Positions 9,587 to 18,330 of a stretch of DNA of 64,000 nucleotides are shown in pieces. Each line of letters starts with the position of its first letter. The first letter of the stretch is position 1. Under the pieces are notes generated by a model. The model was not told the DNA's origin. It ran no database searches and saw nothing but the letters and a program-made list of their open reading frames with translations. A program made the position numbers and the translations under genes. Source of the DNA: Acidovorax sp. Leaf191 (GTDB lineage Bacteria; Pseudomonadota; Gammaproteobacteria; Burkholderiales; Burkholderiaceae_C); assembly GCF_001424425.1 (NCBI RefSeq), contig NZ_LMPT01000019.1, positions 328,508 to 392,507 on the forward strand. Direction: 5' to 3'.

Positions 9587-10159
9587 ATGATGACTGCTTC
9601 TTCTCCCGCCAGTGCACCGCAGGCCGGCTCCGCCAGCACCAGCGCCACCCCCTCCGACACCGCAACCCCGCCCCAACGCGCCATCACACCCAGCCTCTGG
9701 CGCCGCATGGCCTGCTGGCTGTACGAAGGCATGCTCATGTTTGGCGTGGTCTTCATTGCCGGCTACCTCTTCGGCACCCTGAGCCAGACGCGCAACGCCA
9801 TGGACAACCGCCACGCGCTGCAGGCCTTCCTGTTCGTGGTATTCGGTATCTATTTCACATGGTTCTGGGCCAAGGGCCAGACGCTGGCACAAAAGACCTG
9901 GCTCATCCGCGTGGTCGACAAATCCGGGCGGCCCATCACGCAGCTGCGCGCCTTGCTGCGCTATGTCCTCAGCTGGGTGTGGTTCCTGCCGCCACTGGCG
10001 GCCTACCTGTTTGGCGTGCCGGTGCTGGAGGTGCTGGTCCTGCTGGGCGGCTGGGTGGCCATCTGGGCCATCCTGAGCCGCTTCCACCCCGAGCGCCAGT
10101 TCTGGCACGACGCACTGGCCGGCACGCGCCTGGTGCACTTCGAGCTTCCCAAAAAATAG
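9587..10159 (+). CDS. RDD family membrane protein
   Basis: 190 residues. A low-complexity Ser/Ala/Thr/Pro N-terminus (about 1-33) precedes the RDD domain: LWRRMACWLYEG (the RDD-type Arg/Glu helix), two hydrophobic helices (about 46-66 and 82-100), the conserved FWAKGQTLAQKTWLIRVVD turn, a third hydrophobic region at about 125-160 and the closing FWHDALAGTRLV. RDD proteins are small inner-membrane proteins, some linked to ion transport; no substrate can be named. Same strand as the sigma-factor operon, 38 bases after DUF3106. Confidence 0.88.
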   Translation: MMTASSPASAPQAGSASTSATPSDTATPPQRAITPSLWRRMACWLYEGMLMFGVVFIAGYLFGTLSQTRNAMDNRHALQAFLFVVFGIYFTWFWAKGQTLAQKTWLIRVVDKSGRPITQLRALLRYVLSWVWFLPPLAAYLFGVPVLEVLVLLGGWVAIWAILSRFHPERQFWHDALAGTRLVHFELPKK

Positions 10160-10217
10160 CCCGCCCCGCCCCACCGTGTGGCGCAAGCTGTCATGCGGCT
10201 GCGAGACAATGCGGGGC

Positions 10218-10628
10218 ATGTCCTTGCCTTCATCCGAGCCCGTGGCGCCCGCCAACCCGCAAAAAGCCCGTACAGGCCTGAACCGCATATGGCATGCGGC
10301 CGGCTATTCGCTGGAGGGGCTGCGTGCAGGCTGGGGTGAAAAGGCATTCCGCCAGGAGGCCATCGCCGCCGCGGTGATGCTGCCCGTGTCGCTGTGGCTC
10401 GGGCGCAGCTGGGTGGAAGTGGCGCTGCTCGCGGGCTCCGTGCTCATCGTGATGATGGTGGAACTGCTCAACACAGGCATCGAGACCGCCATCGACCGCA
10501 TCGGTCCGGAGTGGCACGACCTGTCCAAGCGCGCCAAGGACATGGGCAGCGCAGCCGTGTTGCTCGCGTTGCTGCTGTGCAGCGGCATCTGGGCTGCGGC
10601 CCTTTTTCAGAGGTTTTTCCATGGCTGA
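10218..10628 (+). CDS. dgkA: Diacylglycerol kinase (prokaryotic, DgkA family)
   Basis: Small integral membrane kinase that recycles diacylglycerol to phosphatidic acid. About 136 residues from the ATG at 10218; an in-frame ATG at 10209 is equally possible. Family marks are the amphipathic helix with GLRAGWGEKAFRQE and the catalytic stretch ELLNTGIETAIDRIG. Three hydrophobic helices follow in order (about 48-66, 72-90, 112-130). The stop lies 8 bases inside the next gene, so the two are translationally coupled. Confidence 0.93.
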   Translation: MSLPSSEPVAPANPQKARTGLNRIWHAAGYSLEGLRAGWGEKAFRQEAIAAAVMLPVSLWLGRSWVEVALLAGSVLIVMMVELLNTGIETAIDRIGPEWHDLSKRAKDMGSAAVLLALLLCSGIWAAALFQRFFHG

Positions 10629-11214
10629 ACCCGCTTTTTCCATTTGTGTGTACTGCGGCTCGCGCCCGGGCGAGAACCCCGCCTTTGCCGAGGCCGCCAA
10701 GGCTGTGGGCCACTGGATCGGCGGCCATGGTGGCCAGCTCGTCTATGGCGGCGGGCGCAGCGGCCTGATGGGCACGGTGGCCGAGGCCACACGGCAGGCA
10801 GGCGGCCGCGTGGTGGGCGTGATTCCGCAGGCGCTGGTGGACAAGGAACTGGCGAATCGCCTGTGCGACGAGTTGCACATCGTGCAGACGATGCACGAGC
10901 GCAAGGCCATGATGGCCGAGCGCAGCGACGCGTTTGTGGCGCTGCCCGGCGGCATCGGTACGTTCGAGGAACTCTTCGAGGTCTGGACCTGGCGCCAACT
11001 GGGCTACCACGACAAGCCGCTGGGCCTGCTCAACGTGGCGGGCTACTACGACGCACTGATGGGCTTTCTGAACCACAGCGTGGCCAGCGGCTTCATGGGC
11101 GAGTGGCAGATGGGCCTGCTGCACTCCGGCAGTGACACCAGCGACCTGCTGCAAACCCTGGTCGAGCAAGCCGGAACAAATGCCCGCCACACCCCGCTGC
11201 GCTCGGTGATCTGA
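10621..11214 (+). CDS. LOG family protein (TIGR00730; cytokinin riboside 5'-monophosphate phosphoribohydrolase type)
   Basis: 197 residues with a Rossmann-like LOG fold. The N-terminal FSICVYCGSRPGENPAF is the nucleotide-binding start. The diagnostic PGGIGTFEELFEVWTWRQ gives the PGGxGTxxE motif at about residue 107, where Arg and Glu form the active site. In plants and several bacteria the family hydrolyses nucleoside 5'-monophosphates to free base and ribose 5-phosphate; in most bacteria it is probably nucleotide salvage or housecleaning. It overlaps dgkA by 8 bases and ends the plus-strand operon, convergent with glnB. Confidence 0.92.
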   Translation: MAEPAFSICVYCGSRPGENPAFAEAAKAVGHWIGGHGGQLVYGGGRSGLMGTVAEATRQAGGRVVGVIPQALVDKELANRLCDELHIVQTMHERKAMMAERSDAFVALPGGIGTFEELFEVWTWRQLGYHDKPLGLLNVAGYYDALMGFLNHSVASGFMGEWQMGLLHSGSDTSDLLQTLVEQAGTNARHTPLRSVI

Positions 11215-11245
11215 GGGCCGGCAAAAACTGGCGCGGCCCAGGCCT

Positions 11246-11373
11246 GCGACCGCCACGCAAGGGCCGCCCCAGCGGCATGGCGGCGTTTCACTTGCGTGCG
11301 CTGGCGGTGTCCCCTTTTTCCGAATGGCGCAGCCATTCAAGAGAAGGGGGAAGGCGCGAAGCGCCTCAGGGGG
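11246..11373. repeat. Dispersed repeat family B, copy 1 (intergenic, hairpin-containing)
   Basis: A 128-bp sequence closely repeated at 40025-40151. Shared landmarks in order are GCGACCGCC, GCAAGGGCCGCCCCAG, GCGTGCGCTGGCGGTGTCCCC, a GAATGGCGCAGCCATTC hairpin, GAGAAGGGGGAAGGCGCGAAGCG and CTCAGGGGG. It fills the gap between the convergent LOG and glnB genes and could work as a terminator-like structure. Confidence 0.85.
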
Positions 11374-11381
11374 TTGTCAGC

Positions 11382-11783
<402 letters not shown>

Positions 11784-13442
11784 CTAGGCCCTGAATTTGC
11801 TGGTGATAGGGTAACGCCAGTCCTTGCCGAAACTGCGGCGCGTCACCCTTATCCCTACGGGTGCCTGCCGGCGTTTGTACTCGTTGAGCTTGATGAGGCG
11901 CGTCACGCGCTCCACATCGGCGCGCGCAAAGCCGCTGGCGATGATGGATTCGATGGGCTCGTCATTTTCCATGTAGCGCGCCACGATGGCATCGAGCACC
12001 TCGTACGGCGGCAGGCTGTCCTGGTCCTTCTGGTCGGGCCGCAGTTCGGCGCTGGGCGGCCGGGTGATGATGCGCTCCGGGATCGGGCTGGCACCCTTGC
12101 CGTAGGGGTCGTTGGCATTGCGCCAGCGCGCCAGGTCGAACACCCGCGTCTTGGCCACGTCCTTGATCACCGCCAAGCCACCCGCCATGTCGCCGTACAG
12201 CGTGCAATAGCCGGTGGACATCTCGCTCTTGTTGCCGGTGGTGAGCACGATGGAGCCGAACTTGTTGGACAGCGCCATGAGCAGCGTGCCGCGGATGCGC
12301 GCCTGCAGGTTCTCCTCGGTCGTGTCCTCGTCCAAACCGGCAAAGTCGCTGGCCAGCGCGGCCTTGAAGGCCTCGAACTGGGGCTTGATGGAGATTTCGT
12401 CATAGCGCACGCCCATGCGGTCCGCCATGTCGCGCGCATCGATCCAGCTGATGTCAGCCGTGTAGGGCGACGGCATCATCACCGTGCGCACCTTGTCGGC
12501 GCCCAGCGCATCCACGGCAATGGCCAGCACCAGCGCCGAGTCGATACCGCCCGACAGGCCCAGCAACGCGCCCGGAAACCCATTCTTGCCCACGTAGTCG
12601 CGCACACCCAGTACCAAGGCATCCCAGAGGTCTGCCTCCAGACTTTTCTCGGGCGCCACTGTTGCTTCTATTTTGATAGCACCTTGCGCTTGCTGGACCT
12701 GCGCAAACACCAGTTTTGCTTCAAACCCCGGGCCGCGCCCAGCCACCGAGCCATCCGCATTCAGCGCGAACGATCGGCCTTCGAAGACCACCTCGTCCTG
12801 CCCACCGACCAGATGGGCGTAGACCAATGGCAAACCCGTTTCAACCACACGCTCGCGCATGGTGGCCTCGCGCTCGGCGCCCTTGCCCAGATGAAAGGGC
12901 GACGCGTTGATGACGGCCAGCAACTGCGCGCCGGCCGCGGCGGCATCGCGTGCAGGGGTGGCAAACCAGGCGTCTTCGCAGACCAGCACGCCCACGCGCA
13001 CACCGTCCACCTCGAACACGCAGGGTGCACTGCCCGCGACGAAGTAGCGGCGCTCGTCGAACACCTGGTAGTTGGGCAGTTCGCGCTTGGCATACGTCTG
13101 CTCGACGCGGCCCTCGCGCAGCACGCTGGCCGCGTTGTGGCAGGGGCTGAAGGCCGGCGCATCGGGTGCCAGGGCTTGCGGGTGGCCCAGCAGGATGACC
13201 AGGCCTTTCAACCCTGCCGTCTCGCGGGCCACGGTTTTCACGGCATCATCACAGGCCGCGATGAAGGCGGGGCGCAGGAACAGGTCCTCGGCCGCATAGC
13301 CGCAGATCGCCAGCTCGGGAGTGAGCAGAAGCCGAGCGCCCTGGGCGTGGGCCTCGCGGGCCGCGGCAATGATCTTCTGCGCATTCCCGGGCATGTCGCC
13401 CACGACAAAGTTGAGCTGCGCAGTGCAAATGGAGAGCGTCAT
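11784..13442 (-). CDS. nadE: Glutamine-dependent NAD+ synthetase
   Basis: Last step of NAD synthesis: amidates deamido-NAD with glutamine nitrogen and ATP. Two domains. The N-terminal nitrilase-like glutaminase (about 1-240) has the Glu-Lys-Cys triad in LTPELAICGY, KRELPNYQ and VCEDAWF. The C-terminal synthetase has the ATP P-loop LSGGIDSALVLA (about 280) and NKSEMSTGY. I start at the ATG at 13442 (MTLSICTAQLNF); a TTG at 13484 would add 14 unconserved residues. The interdomain linker (about residues 239-259) coincides with a dispersed repeat copy. It precedes glnB and overlaps nothing on the divergent GNAT gene. Confidence 0.96.
   Translation of the reverse strand: MTLSICTAQLNFVVGDMPGNAQKIIAAAREAHAQGARLLLTPELAICGYAAEDLFLRPAFIAACDDAVKTVARETAGLKGLVILLGHPQALAPDAPAFSPCHNAASVLREGRVEQTYAKRELPNYQVFDERRYFVAGSAPCVFEVDGVRVGVLVCEDAWFATPARDAAAAGAQLLAVINASPFHLGKGAEREATMRERVVETGLPLVYAHLVGGQDEVVFEGRSFALNADGSVAGRGPGFEAKLVFAQVQQAQGAIKIEATVAPEKSLEADLWDALVLGVRDYVGKNGFPGALLGLSGGIDSALVLAIAVDALGADKVRTVMMPSPYTADISWIDARDMADRMGVRYDEISIKPQFEAFKAALASDFAGLDEDTTEENLQARIRGTLLMALSNKFGSIVLTTGNKSEMSTGYCTLYGDMAGGLAVIKDVAKTRVFDLARWRNANDPYGKGASPIPERIITRPPSAELRPDQKDQDSLPPYEVLDAIVARYMENDEPIESIIASGFARADVERVTRLIKLNEYKRRQAPVGIRVTRRSFGKDWRYPITSKFRA
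12666..12726 (+). repeat. Dispersed repeat family A, copy 2, inside nadE
   Basis: Plus strand: CTATTTTGATAGC, then CTTGCGCTTGCTGGACCTGCGC, then TTTTGCTTCAAA, the same box order as the other copies. It lies in the linker between the two NadE domains and is read in frame, adding roughly QAQGAIKIEATV. Confidence 0.62.
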
Positions 13443-13522
13443 GGAACTGGAGTCGGCCCCTGTGGCCGGGTTGGATACCGCCAATGCAGGCCCGCACCGC
13501 AGTGGGCGGCACGGGAGAGCGC

Positions 13523-14875
13523 ATGGCTGAGGAAGCTGCCATTATCGCCCGCGTCATCGCGTCCCCGCTCGATGTGGACGCAGCCGCCTGGAATGCCCTG
13601 CTCGCACGCCAGAGCCACCCCACGCCCTTTTTGCGGCACGAATACCTGGCCGCCCTGCACGAGAGCGGCAGCGCGGCGCCCCGCACCGGCTGGGCGCCGC
13701 GCTTCATGACGCTGTGGGACGGCGACACTTTGGTGGCCGCCTGCCCGCTGTACCTCAAGAACCACTCCTACGGTGAATATGTCTTCGACTGGGCCTGGGC
13801 CAGCGCCTACGAGCAGCACGGCGTACCCTACTACCCAAAAGCCGTGATCGCCGTGCCCTTCACCCCGGTACCGGGCAGCCGCCTGCTGGCACGCGACGAC
13901 GAGACCCGGGCGCTGCTGCTGCAGGCGGTGTGCCAGTGGTGCGATGAGGAAAACGTGTCGTCGGTGCACATGCTGTTTGCGAGCGATGCGGACATCGAAG
14001 CCAGCGCCCAGCAGGAGCTGATGCTGCGACGCACCGTGCAGTTCCACTGGACGAACACCGCCCCGGCACACGGCGACGAAGCTCCCGCCGCGCCCCAGGC
14101 CGGGTCGCAAGCAGCGCCCATTGCAACGGCGCAACATGCCACCACCGCAGCACCGCCGGCGCAACACGGTGGCGGCCGGCCGTTCCACAGTTTCGAGGCC
14201 TTCCTGGCCAGCCTGACCCAGGACAAGCGCAAGAAGATCCGCCAGGAGCGCCGCCGTGTGGCCGATGCCGGGGTGCGCTTTCGCTGGGCGCGCGGCACCG
14301 ACATCAGTACGTCAGACTGGGACTTTTTCTACCGCTGCTATGAGCGCACCTACCTCGAACATGGCAACCCGCCCTACCTCACCCGCGACTTCTTCGCGCG
14401 CATGGCAGCACACTTGCCGCAAGCGTGGTTGCTGTTCATCGCCGAACGCGACGGACATCCGATCGCTAGCAGTTTGATAGCAATCAGCGACCATCCATCC
14501 AGCGGCAGCGCAGCCAGCGGGCCTGAAAACACAACACCCATCGCAGCCTACGGCCGCTATTGGGGTGCCCTGGAGCGCGTGGACTGCCTGCATTTCGAAG
14601 CCTGTTACTACCAGCCTCTGCAGTGGTGCATAGAGCACGGCGTGCACCGCTTTGAAGGCGGCGCACAAGGCGAACACAAAATGGCCCGCGCGCTGCTGCC
14701 CGTGCAGGCCACCAGCGCACACTGGCTGGCGCATCCGGCATTCGCCGAGGCGGTGGAGCGGTTCCTGGAGCGGGAGACTGAAGGAATCCAGGGCTACTTG
14801 GATGATCTGAAGGAGCGCAGCCCGTTCAAACCGGGCGTGAGCACCACCGGCAAGGGACCGACGCCCAAACCATGA
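13523..14875 (+). CDS. FemAB/GNAT-like acyltransferase (DUF482-type, COG3146)
   Basis: About 450 residues. The fold is a tandem GNAT like that of the FemAB group. N-terminal landmarks are PTPFLRHEYLAALHESG and CPLYLKNHSYGEYVFDWAWA; C-terminal ones are DKRKKIRQERRRV, the FYRCYERTYLEHGNPPYL region and YGRYWGALE. Such proteins are annotated as peptidoglycan-biosynthesis or amino-acyl transferases, but the substrate is not known. I chose the ATG at 13523 for its GGGAGAG Shine-Dalgarno rather than 13484. Two insertions look foreign: a Pro/Ala/His stretch at about 185-215 and a repeat-derived insert at about 314-336. It diverges from nadE. Confidence 0.82.
   Translation: MAEEAAIIARVIASPLDVDAAAWNALLARQSHPTPFLRHEYLAALHESGSAAPRTGWAPRFMTLWDGDTLVAACPLYLKNHSYGEYVFDWAWASAYEQHGVPYYPKAVIAVPFTPVPGSRLLARDDETRALLLQAVCQWCDEENVSSVHMLFASDADIEASAQQELMLRRTVQFHWTNTAPAHGDEAPAAPQAGSQAAPIATAQHATTAAPPAQHGGGRPFHSFEAFLASLTQDKRKKIRQERRRVADAGVRFRWARGTDISTSDWDFFYRCYERTYLEHGNPPYLTRDFFARMAAHLPQAWLLFIAERDGHPIASSLIAISDHPSSGSAASGPENTTPIAAYGRYWGALERVDCLHFEACYYQPLQWCIEHGVHRFEGGAQGEHKMARALLPVQATSAHWLAHPAFAEAVERFLERETEGIQGYLDDLKERSPFKPGVSTTGKGPTPKP
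14464..14530 (+). repeat. Dispersed repeat family A, copy 3, inside the GNAT-like gene
   Basis: Plus strand: GCTAGCAGTTTGATAGCAATCAGCG, then GCGGCAG and GGGCCTGAAAAC (the last two boxes are shared with copy 4). Degenerate but in the same order. It is read in frame just before the conserved YGRYWG. Confidence 0.5.
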
Positions 14876-14921
14876 CACGGCTACCGTGGCAACGACACCG
14901 GGAGTCCCCAGCGGTCACCGG

Positions 14922-15293
14922 TCAGCAGTCCCTGCGGCTGACGTAAAAAACACCATCGGTGTCTTCGTCCACCTCGAGCTCGATGGAAACAAGGCCCGTG
15001 GCGCCGGACAGTGACCACGCGGTGTCGGCAATTGTGCCGTGGTTGGCGACCACCAGGCCCAGGAGCTTGGCGACGTCGCTCGAAGGGTGGTGAGGCCAGG
15101 TGACGCCGATATCGATGTTCTTGCCGTCGTCACTGCAACTCAAGTGGATTCTTGCGTCGACGTCCGTGCTGCCAGGGCTGGGTTCGGCATGGCTGCGCAG
15201 CATCGATCTGACAACGTCCAGCGCGGCGCCGGGGTCTTCTTCGCCGACCATGGAGTCGCGCACTAGCGTGGGGTTGATGAAATGGGATTGCAT
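14922..15293 (-). CDS. Hypothetical protein, 123 residues
   Basis: Not recognised. The ATG at 15293 has a very good AGGAGG Shine-Dalgarno 6 bases upstream, which decides it over the longer open frame. The product is soluble-looking and acidic (pI low by inspection), with MQSHFINPTLVRDSM at the N-terminus, TWPHHPSSDVAKLL in the middle and many Asp/Glu near the C-terminus (ELEVDEDTDGVFYVS). No signal peptide, TM segment or cysteine motif (one final Cys). It is convergent with the GNAT-like gene, 46 bases apart. No function is proposed. Confidence 0.75.
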   Translation of the reverse strand: MQSHFINPTLVRDSMVGEEDPGAALDVVRSMLRSHAEPSPGSTDVDARIHLSCSDDGKNIDIGVTWPHHPSSDVAKLLGLVVANHGTIADTAWSLSGATGLVSIELEVDEDTDGVFYVSRRDC

Positions 15294-15685
15294 GATGAGC
15301 CTCCTGTTTGAACCTGCGGCGGTAACCCAATGGCTGACGGGGCTCGCGTTGCATCGCATCGGCAGCGTCAGAAATGCACCTTGGCAATGGGCCCTGAAGT
15401 CCGTGGCCACCGGGTGTCGGTCTGATTCATTAGGGGTGTGCCGGCACGGGGGCGTTTGTCAGAAATAGACGCGCGCCTTGGTCAGACAGGCCAAGGTGGT
15501 TTGCACAAGCCGCACAGCAGCACCGACACCCTCAATTGCAACCAAAGGCAACAACTACGGGTCCTTCCCTGGTATCGCAGTTGTCTGACAGACGGGGGCT
15601 GCCCGGCTTGCTGAAATAACACCGTCGACCATTGAGGCGACGACCCAGGTCATTGAGACCTTCCCATTTTCCAAAGGACATCGCC
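15294..15685. other. 392-base gene-free stretch with GTCTGAC-type short repeats
   Basis: No convincing gene. Between two divergent small genes lie several short related motifs: TTTGTCAGAAATAGAC (15455-15470), TTGGTCAGACAGG (15478-15490) flanked by a CCTTGG/CCAAGG inverted pair, and TTGTCTGACAGACG with a 5+1+5 palindrome GTCTGACAGAC (15581-15591). They could be an operator array, but no regulator can be named. Confidence 0.35.
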
Positions 15686-15868
15686 ATGAAACGCCACCCC
15701 ATGCCGCCCGGAACGCGTGCTCTTGCTGCGTTTGTCGGTACCGTCGTTCTTGCCGTGCTGGCTGCTGCGTCTGTGATGACGCCGGACATCGCGGTTCAGT
15801 CGGCGGATTCCATGGCGATGCTTCCTGGCGGTGTGGACGAAATTCTGCCTGCGAACCTGTTTGAATAA
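15686..15868 (+). CDS. Small exported or membrane-anchored protein, 60 residues
   Basis: Not recognised. The ATG at 15686 follows AAAGGA at good spacing. A basic N-terminus (MKRHPMPPGTR) precedes a hydrophobic stretch (about 12-29, AAFVGTVVLAVLAAASV), either a signal peptide or a TM anchor. A short polar tail rich in Met, Asp and Glu ends ...LPANLFE. No close homolog comes to mind; small size lowers confidence. The upstream region carries the GTCTGAC repeats, suggesting regulated expression. Confidence 0.6.
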   Translation: MKRHPMPPGTRALAAFVGTVVLAVLAAASVMTPDIAVQSADSMAMLPGGVDEILPANLFE

Positions 15869-16022
15869 GCAGATTGGCGAGGCGACTGGCGAGGGTGAAA
15901 GCGCCCTCATGGGCTTGGTCATTGGCTACCGGCGCAACAACAACTAGAAAAAACCATAGCATCGGAGTACCATTTGGCGCTGCACACCATGGTTTCCGAT
16001 GGTGGCCCAGAAATGGAGGTCG

Positions 16023-16406
16023 ATGATGAACTCACGTTTTCGCATCCCTGCAGGCCCCACTTTTCTCACGCTTCGAAACGCCTGGTCCATCGCAGCCATG
16101 GCTGTTGCTGCTGCGGTGTTGGGCTGCTCCAGCCCCCGTGACGGCAACCTGGACGAGTTCGCGCGATGGCATGAGGGTGCGCGGGCCCAGGCCCAGGCAG
16201 GCGCCCTGAGCTGGAGCGAGTTCTACCGGCAGAGTTTTGACCGGCTGACCGCGCTGCCGCCTTCGCTGCAGCAGGACACACGCCTTGAGAACACCGTGCT
16301 GCTGTTGTCCACCGCACGCAAATACGAAGCCCAGGAGATCAGCGCCCAGCAATTTGCCTTGGAGCGCGACCATATCGAGAGCCAATTGCAGGCGCGCCTG
16401 CGGTAA
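16023..16406 (+). CDS. Small lipoprotein, unknown function
   Basis: About 127 residues. GGAGG precedes tandem ATG codons at 16023/16026. The signal peptide ends with a lipobox (AAVLGC, Cys at about 36), predicting an acylated periplasmic or outer-membrane protein. The mature part is mostly helical with two conserved-looking stretches, ALSWSEFYRQSFDRL and LLLSTARKYEAQEISAQQF. It is convergent with the lipoprotein gene of the Mla-like cluster. No family recognised. Confidence 0.75.
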   Translation: MMNSRFRIPAGPTFLTLRNAWSIAAMAVAAAVLGCSSPRDGNLDEFARWHEGARAQAQAGALSWSEFYRQSFDRLTALPPSLQQDTRLENTVLLLSTARKYEAQEISAQQFALERDHIESQLQARLR

Positions 16407-16522
16407 GCCGCTCGCACGGCAGGCAAGGTGCCGGCCTCACTGCGCTCAATGCGCGCAATGCGCTCCGTTCGCCACAGAGTGCATCCGGCGCTCGATGCCC
16501 CTGAATCGATCCGCCTGCGTGA

Positions 16523-17245
16523 TCAGCGGCCCGGAGCGCCCTGCTCCAGGATGTCGATGCGCCGCTGCAGCGCGGCCGCGGCCTGTGAATCGCCCGCAGC
16601 CTCAGCCCGCTGTCGCTGAAGCACCAGCCACGCCATGAGCGGCCTGCGCCACCCCTGAGCGGAGGCGGTATCTACAGCCGTACCCATCACAGCCGGATCG
16701 GCGCGGCCCGTCTTGAACAGCACACCGGCAGCCACCAGCCGTGACAACGGGTCTTGCACCGCAGCCACGGCCGCCGCGTGGGCCGACACGGAGACCGCAC
16801 GCTGCGGCTCGGGCAGCAGTGCCGCCTGGGCCGGCTGCAGTTGCCCTGCCAGGTAGTCGGCGTATGCCTGCTCGGCCGGCGCCGCGTCTGCGCGCAGCGC
16901 CTCGAAACGCTCGCAGGGCCCGGGCACGAGGCTGGCCACCATCGCTGCGCAGCGCACGAGTTCCAGGCGCGCCAGCAGGTCGGGCCGTCCCGTGCGCGCC
17001 ACTTCGGCCCGTGCGCGGTCCCATTCGAGTTGCTCCACGCGTGCATTGCCAGACAGATACGCCTCCAAGGCCTTCTGGGCGGATGCATGGGCGTTCATCT
17101 GCCAATCCGGCACGGGGGGTTTGCTGGAGCAGGCACCCAGCATCCACAAAGCCGCAGCGGCAACCAGCGCTGCCCTCCCTGCACGGAATCGAATGGGCAA
17201 GGCAAGCCGGCCGCGCGTTGACATCATCGATGCAGCAGTCTTCAT
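16523..17245 (-). CDS. Lipoprotein of the Mla-like cluster, unknown function
   Basis: 240 residues from the ATG at 17245, which overlaps the stop of the MCE gene (ATGA). The signal peptide ends with lipobox MLGAC. The mature part is Ala-rich and helical, resembling repeat helices (DWQMNAHASAQKALEAYLSG at its start). Coupling to MCE and permease genes suggests a periplasmic or outer-membrane partner of lipid transport, but it does not look like the usual ABC-type auxiliary (MlaB or PqiC). It could be a TPR-like assembly factor. Confidence 0.8.
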   Translation of the reverse strand: MKTAASMMSTRGRLALPIRFRAGRAALVAAAALWMLGACSSKPPVPDWQMNAHASAQKALEAYLSGNARVEQLEWDRARAEVARTGRPDLLARLELVRCAAMVASLVPGPCERFEALRADAAPAEQAYADYLAGQLQPAQAALLPEPQRAVSVSAHAAAVAAVQDPLSRLVAAGVLFKTGRADPAVMGTAVDTASAQGWRRPLMAWLVLQRQRAEAAGDSQAAAALQRRIDILEQGAPGR

Positions 17246-18264
17246 GGCAGCTTCAGTTCCGTGTCCCGCGCGAAGGGCCACTTGCGGTTGATCTCGTTGA
17301 CCAGGCTTTCCACCTTGCGCAGATTGCTTTCCACCTCGGCGCGCAAGGCGCCCAGGTCGGTGGTGGCCTCACGGGCGTTGGCGCCGATGGCCTGCGCCTC
17401 GACCAGCACGGCATCCACCTTCTGCAGGCTGGTGCGGGTGTCGGCCAGCAGCCCATTGAGCTGGGCCACCGTAGCCCGCACTTCCGGCACCAGTGCGTCC
17501 TTGCTGCCGTCGCTGCCGAACACCTGGCGGTCCGCGCGGGCGGCCATGCCGTCAAGGCGCGCGAGCAAGGCGTTGGTGCGCTCCAGCGTGGTCACGATCT
17601 TCTTGGCATCGGCCTCGCTGCCCATCAGCACGCCCAGCACGCCCCCCGGGCCATTGAGCCTTTCGGTGAGCGTGCGCACCTGCGCCAGGCTCCCGCCCAG
17701 GGCCGCGTCCTGCGCCGTGAGAGCGTTCAGATTCGTGAGCAGTTCGCGCGCCGATGCCATGAGTTGGGGGATCTCGGCCGTGGCGTCGCCCCGCAGTACT
17801 GGGCGCACGGCCCCGTCGAGCAGAGGCTCATCGCCCAGCATGCCGGTGTAGGCGCGAATGTTGGTGCCGCCCACGATACCGCGCACCAGCGTGAACACGC
17901 TGGACTGGCGCAGCCAGTGCGCGTCCTTGCGCGGCACGTCGACGATGATGCGGGCATTGCCCTCGTCGGCCAGCTCGATCCGGCGCACACGGCCGATCGG
18001 AAAGCCCGAGAAGGTCATGTCCATGCCCACGACCACGCCCTCGGAGTCGTCGGCCGTCAGCACCAGGGTCTGCGTGGGCTCGAAGGCGCCGCGCGCATAG
18101 AGCAGGTACAGCCCCGAGCCCACGATGAGGGCGAGCGTGAAGATCAGCAGCGCCGCCGCCTTGATCTCCAGGTGCGCCACGGGCCGCAGGGTCTCCACGG
18201 AGGGCTCGTGCAGAGCGTCGGCCGGCGGGCCGGGCGCAGGGGTGCGGTGGGATGAGTCGTTCAT
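17242..18264 (-). CDS. MlaD/MCE-domain protein of a phospholipid ABC transporter
   Basis: 340 residues. One N-terminal TM helix (about 38-58) anchors it in the inner membrane. The MCE domain follows (about 62-140, including VVVGMDMTFSGFPIGRVRRIEL). The rest is a long helical region to the C-terminus, longer than E. coli MlaD (183 residues) and more like the extended MCE proteins of this ABC group. It binds phospholipid between membranes. It lies 66 bases downstream of the permease gene and overlaps the lipoprotein gene, so it is one operon. No ATPase gene is adjacent. Confidence 0.9.
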   Translation of the reverse strand: MNDSSHRTPAPGPPADALHEPSVETLRPVAHLEIKAAALLIFTLALIVGSGLYLLYARGAFEPTQTLVLTADDSEGVVVGMDMTFSGFPIGRVRRIELADEGNARIIVDVPRKDAHWLRQSSVFTLVRGIVGGTNIRAYTGMLGDEPLLDGAVRPVLRGDATAEIPQLMASARELLTNLNALTAQDAALGGSLAQVRTLTERLNGPGGVLGVLMGSEADAKKIVTTLERTNALLARLDGMAARADRQVFGSDGSKDALVPEVRATVAQLNGLLADTRTSLQKVDAVLVEAQAIGANAREATTDLGALRAEVESNLRKVESLVNEINRKWPFARDTELKLP

Positions 18265-18330
18265 AGGCCAGGAATGGGGGCAGGGATTTGCAGGCGATAG
18301 CGAAGGGCAGGCGGTGGCGGCCGGTGGCGG

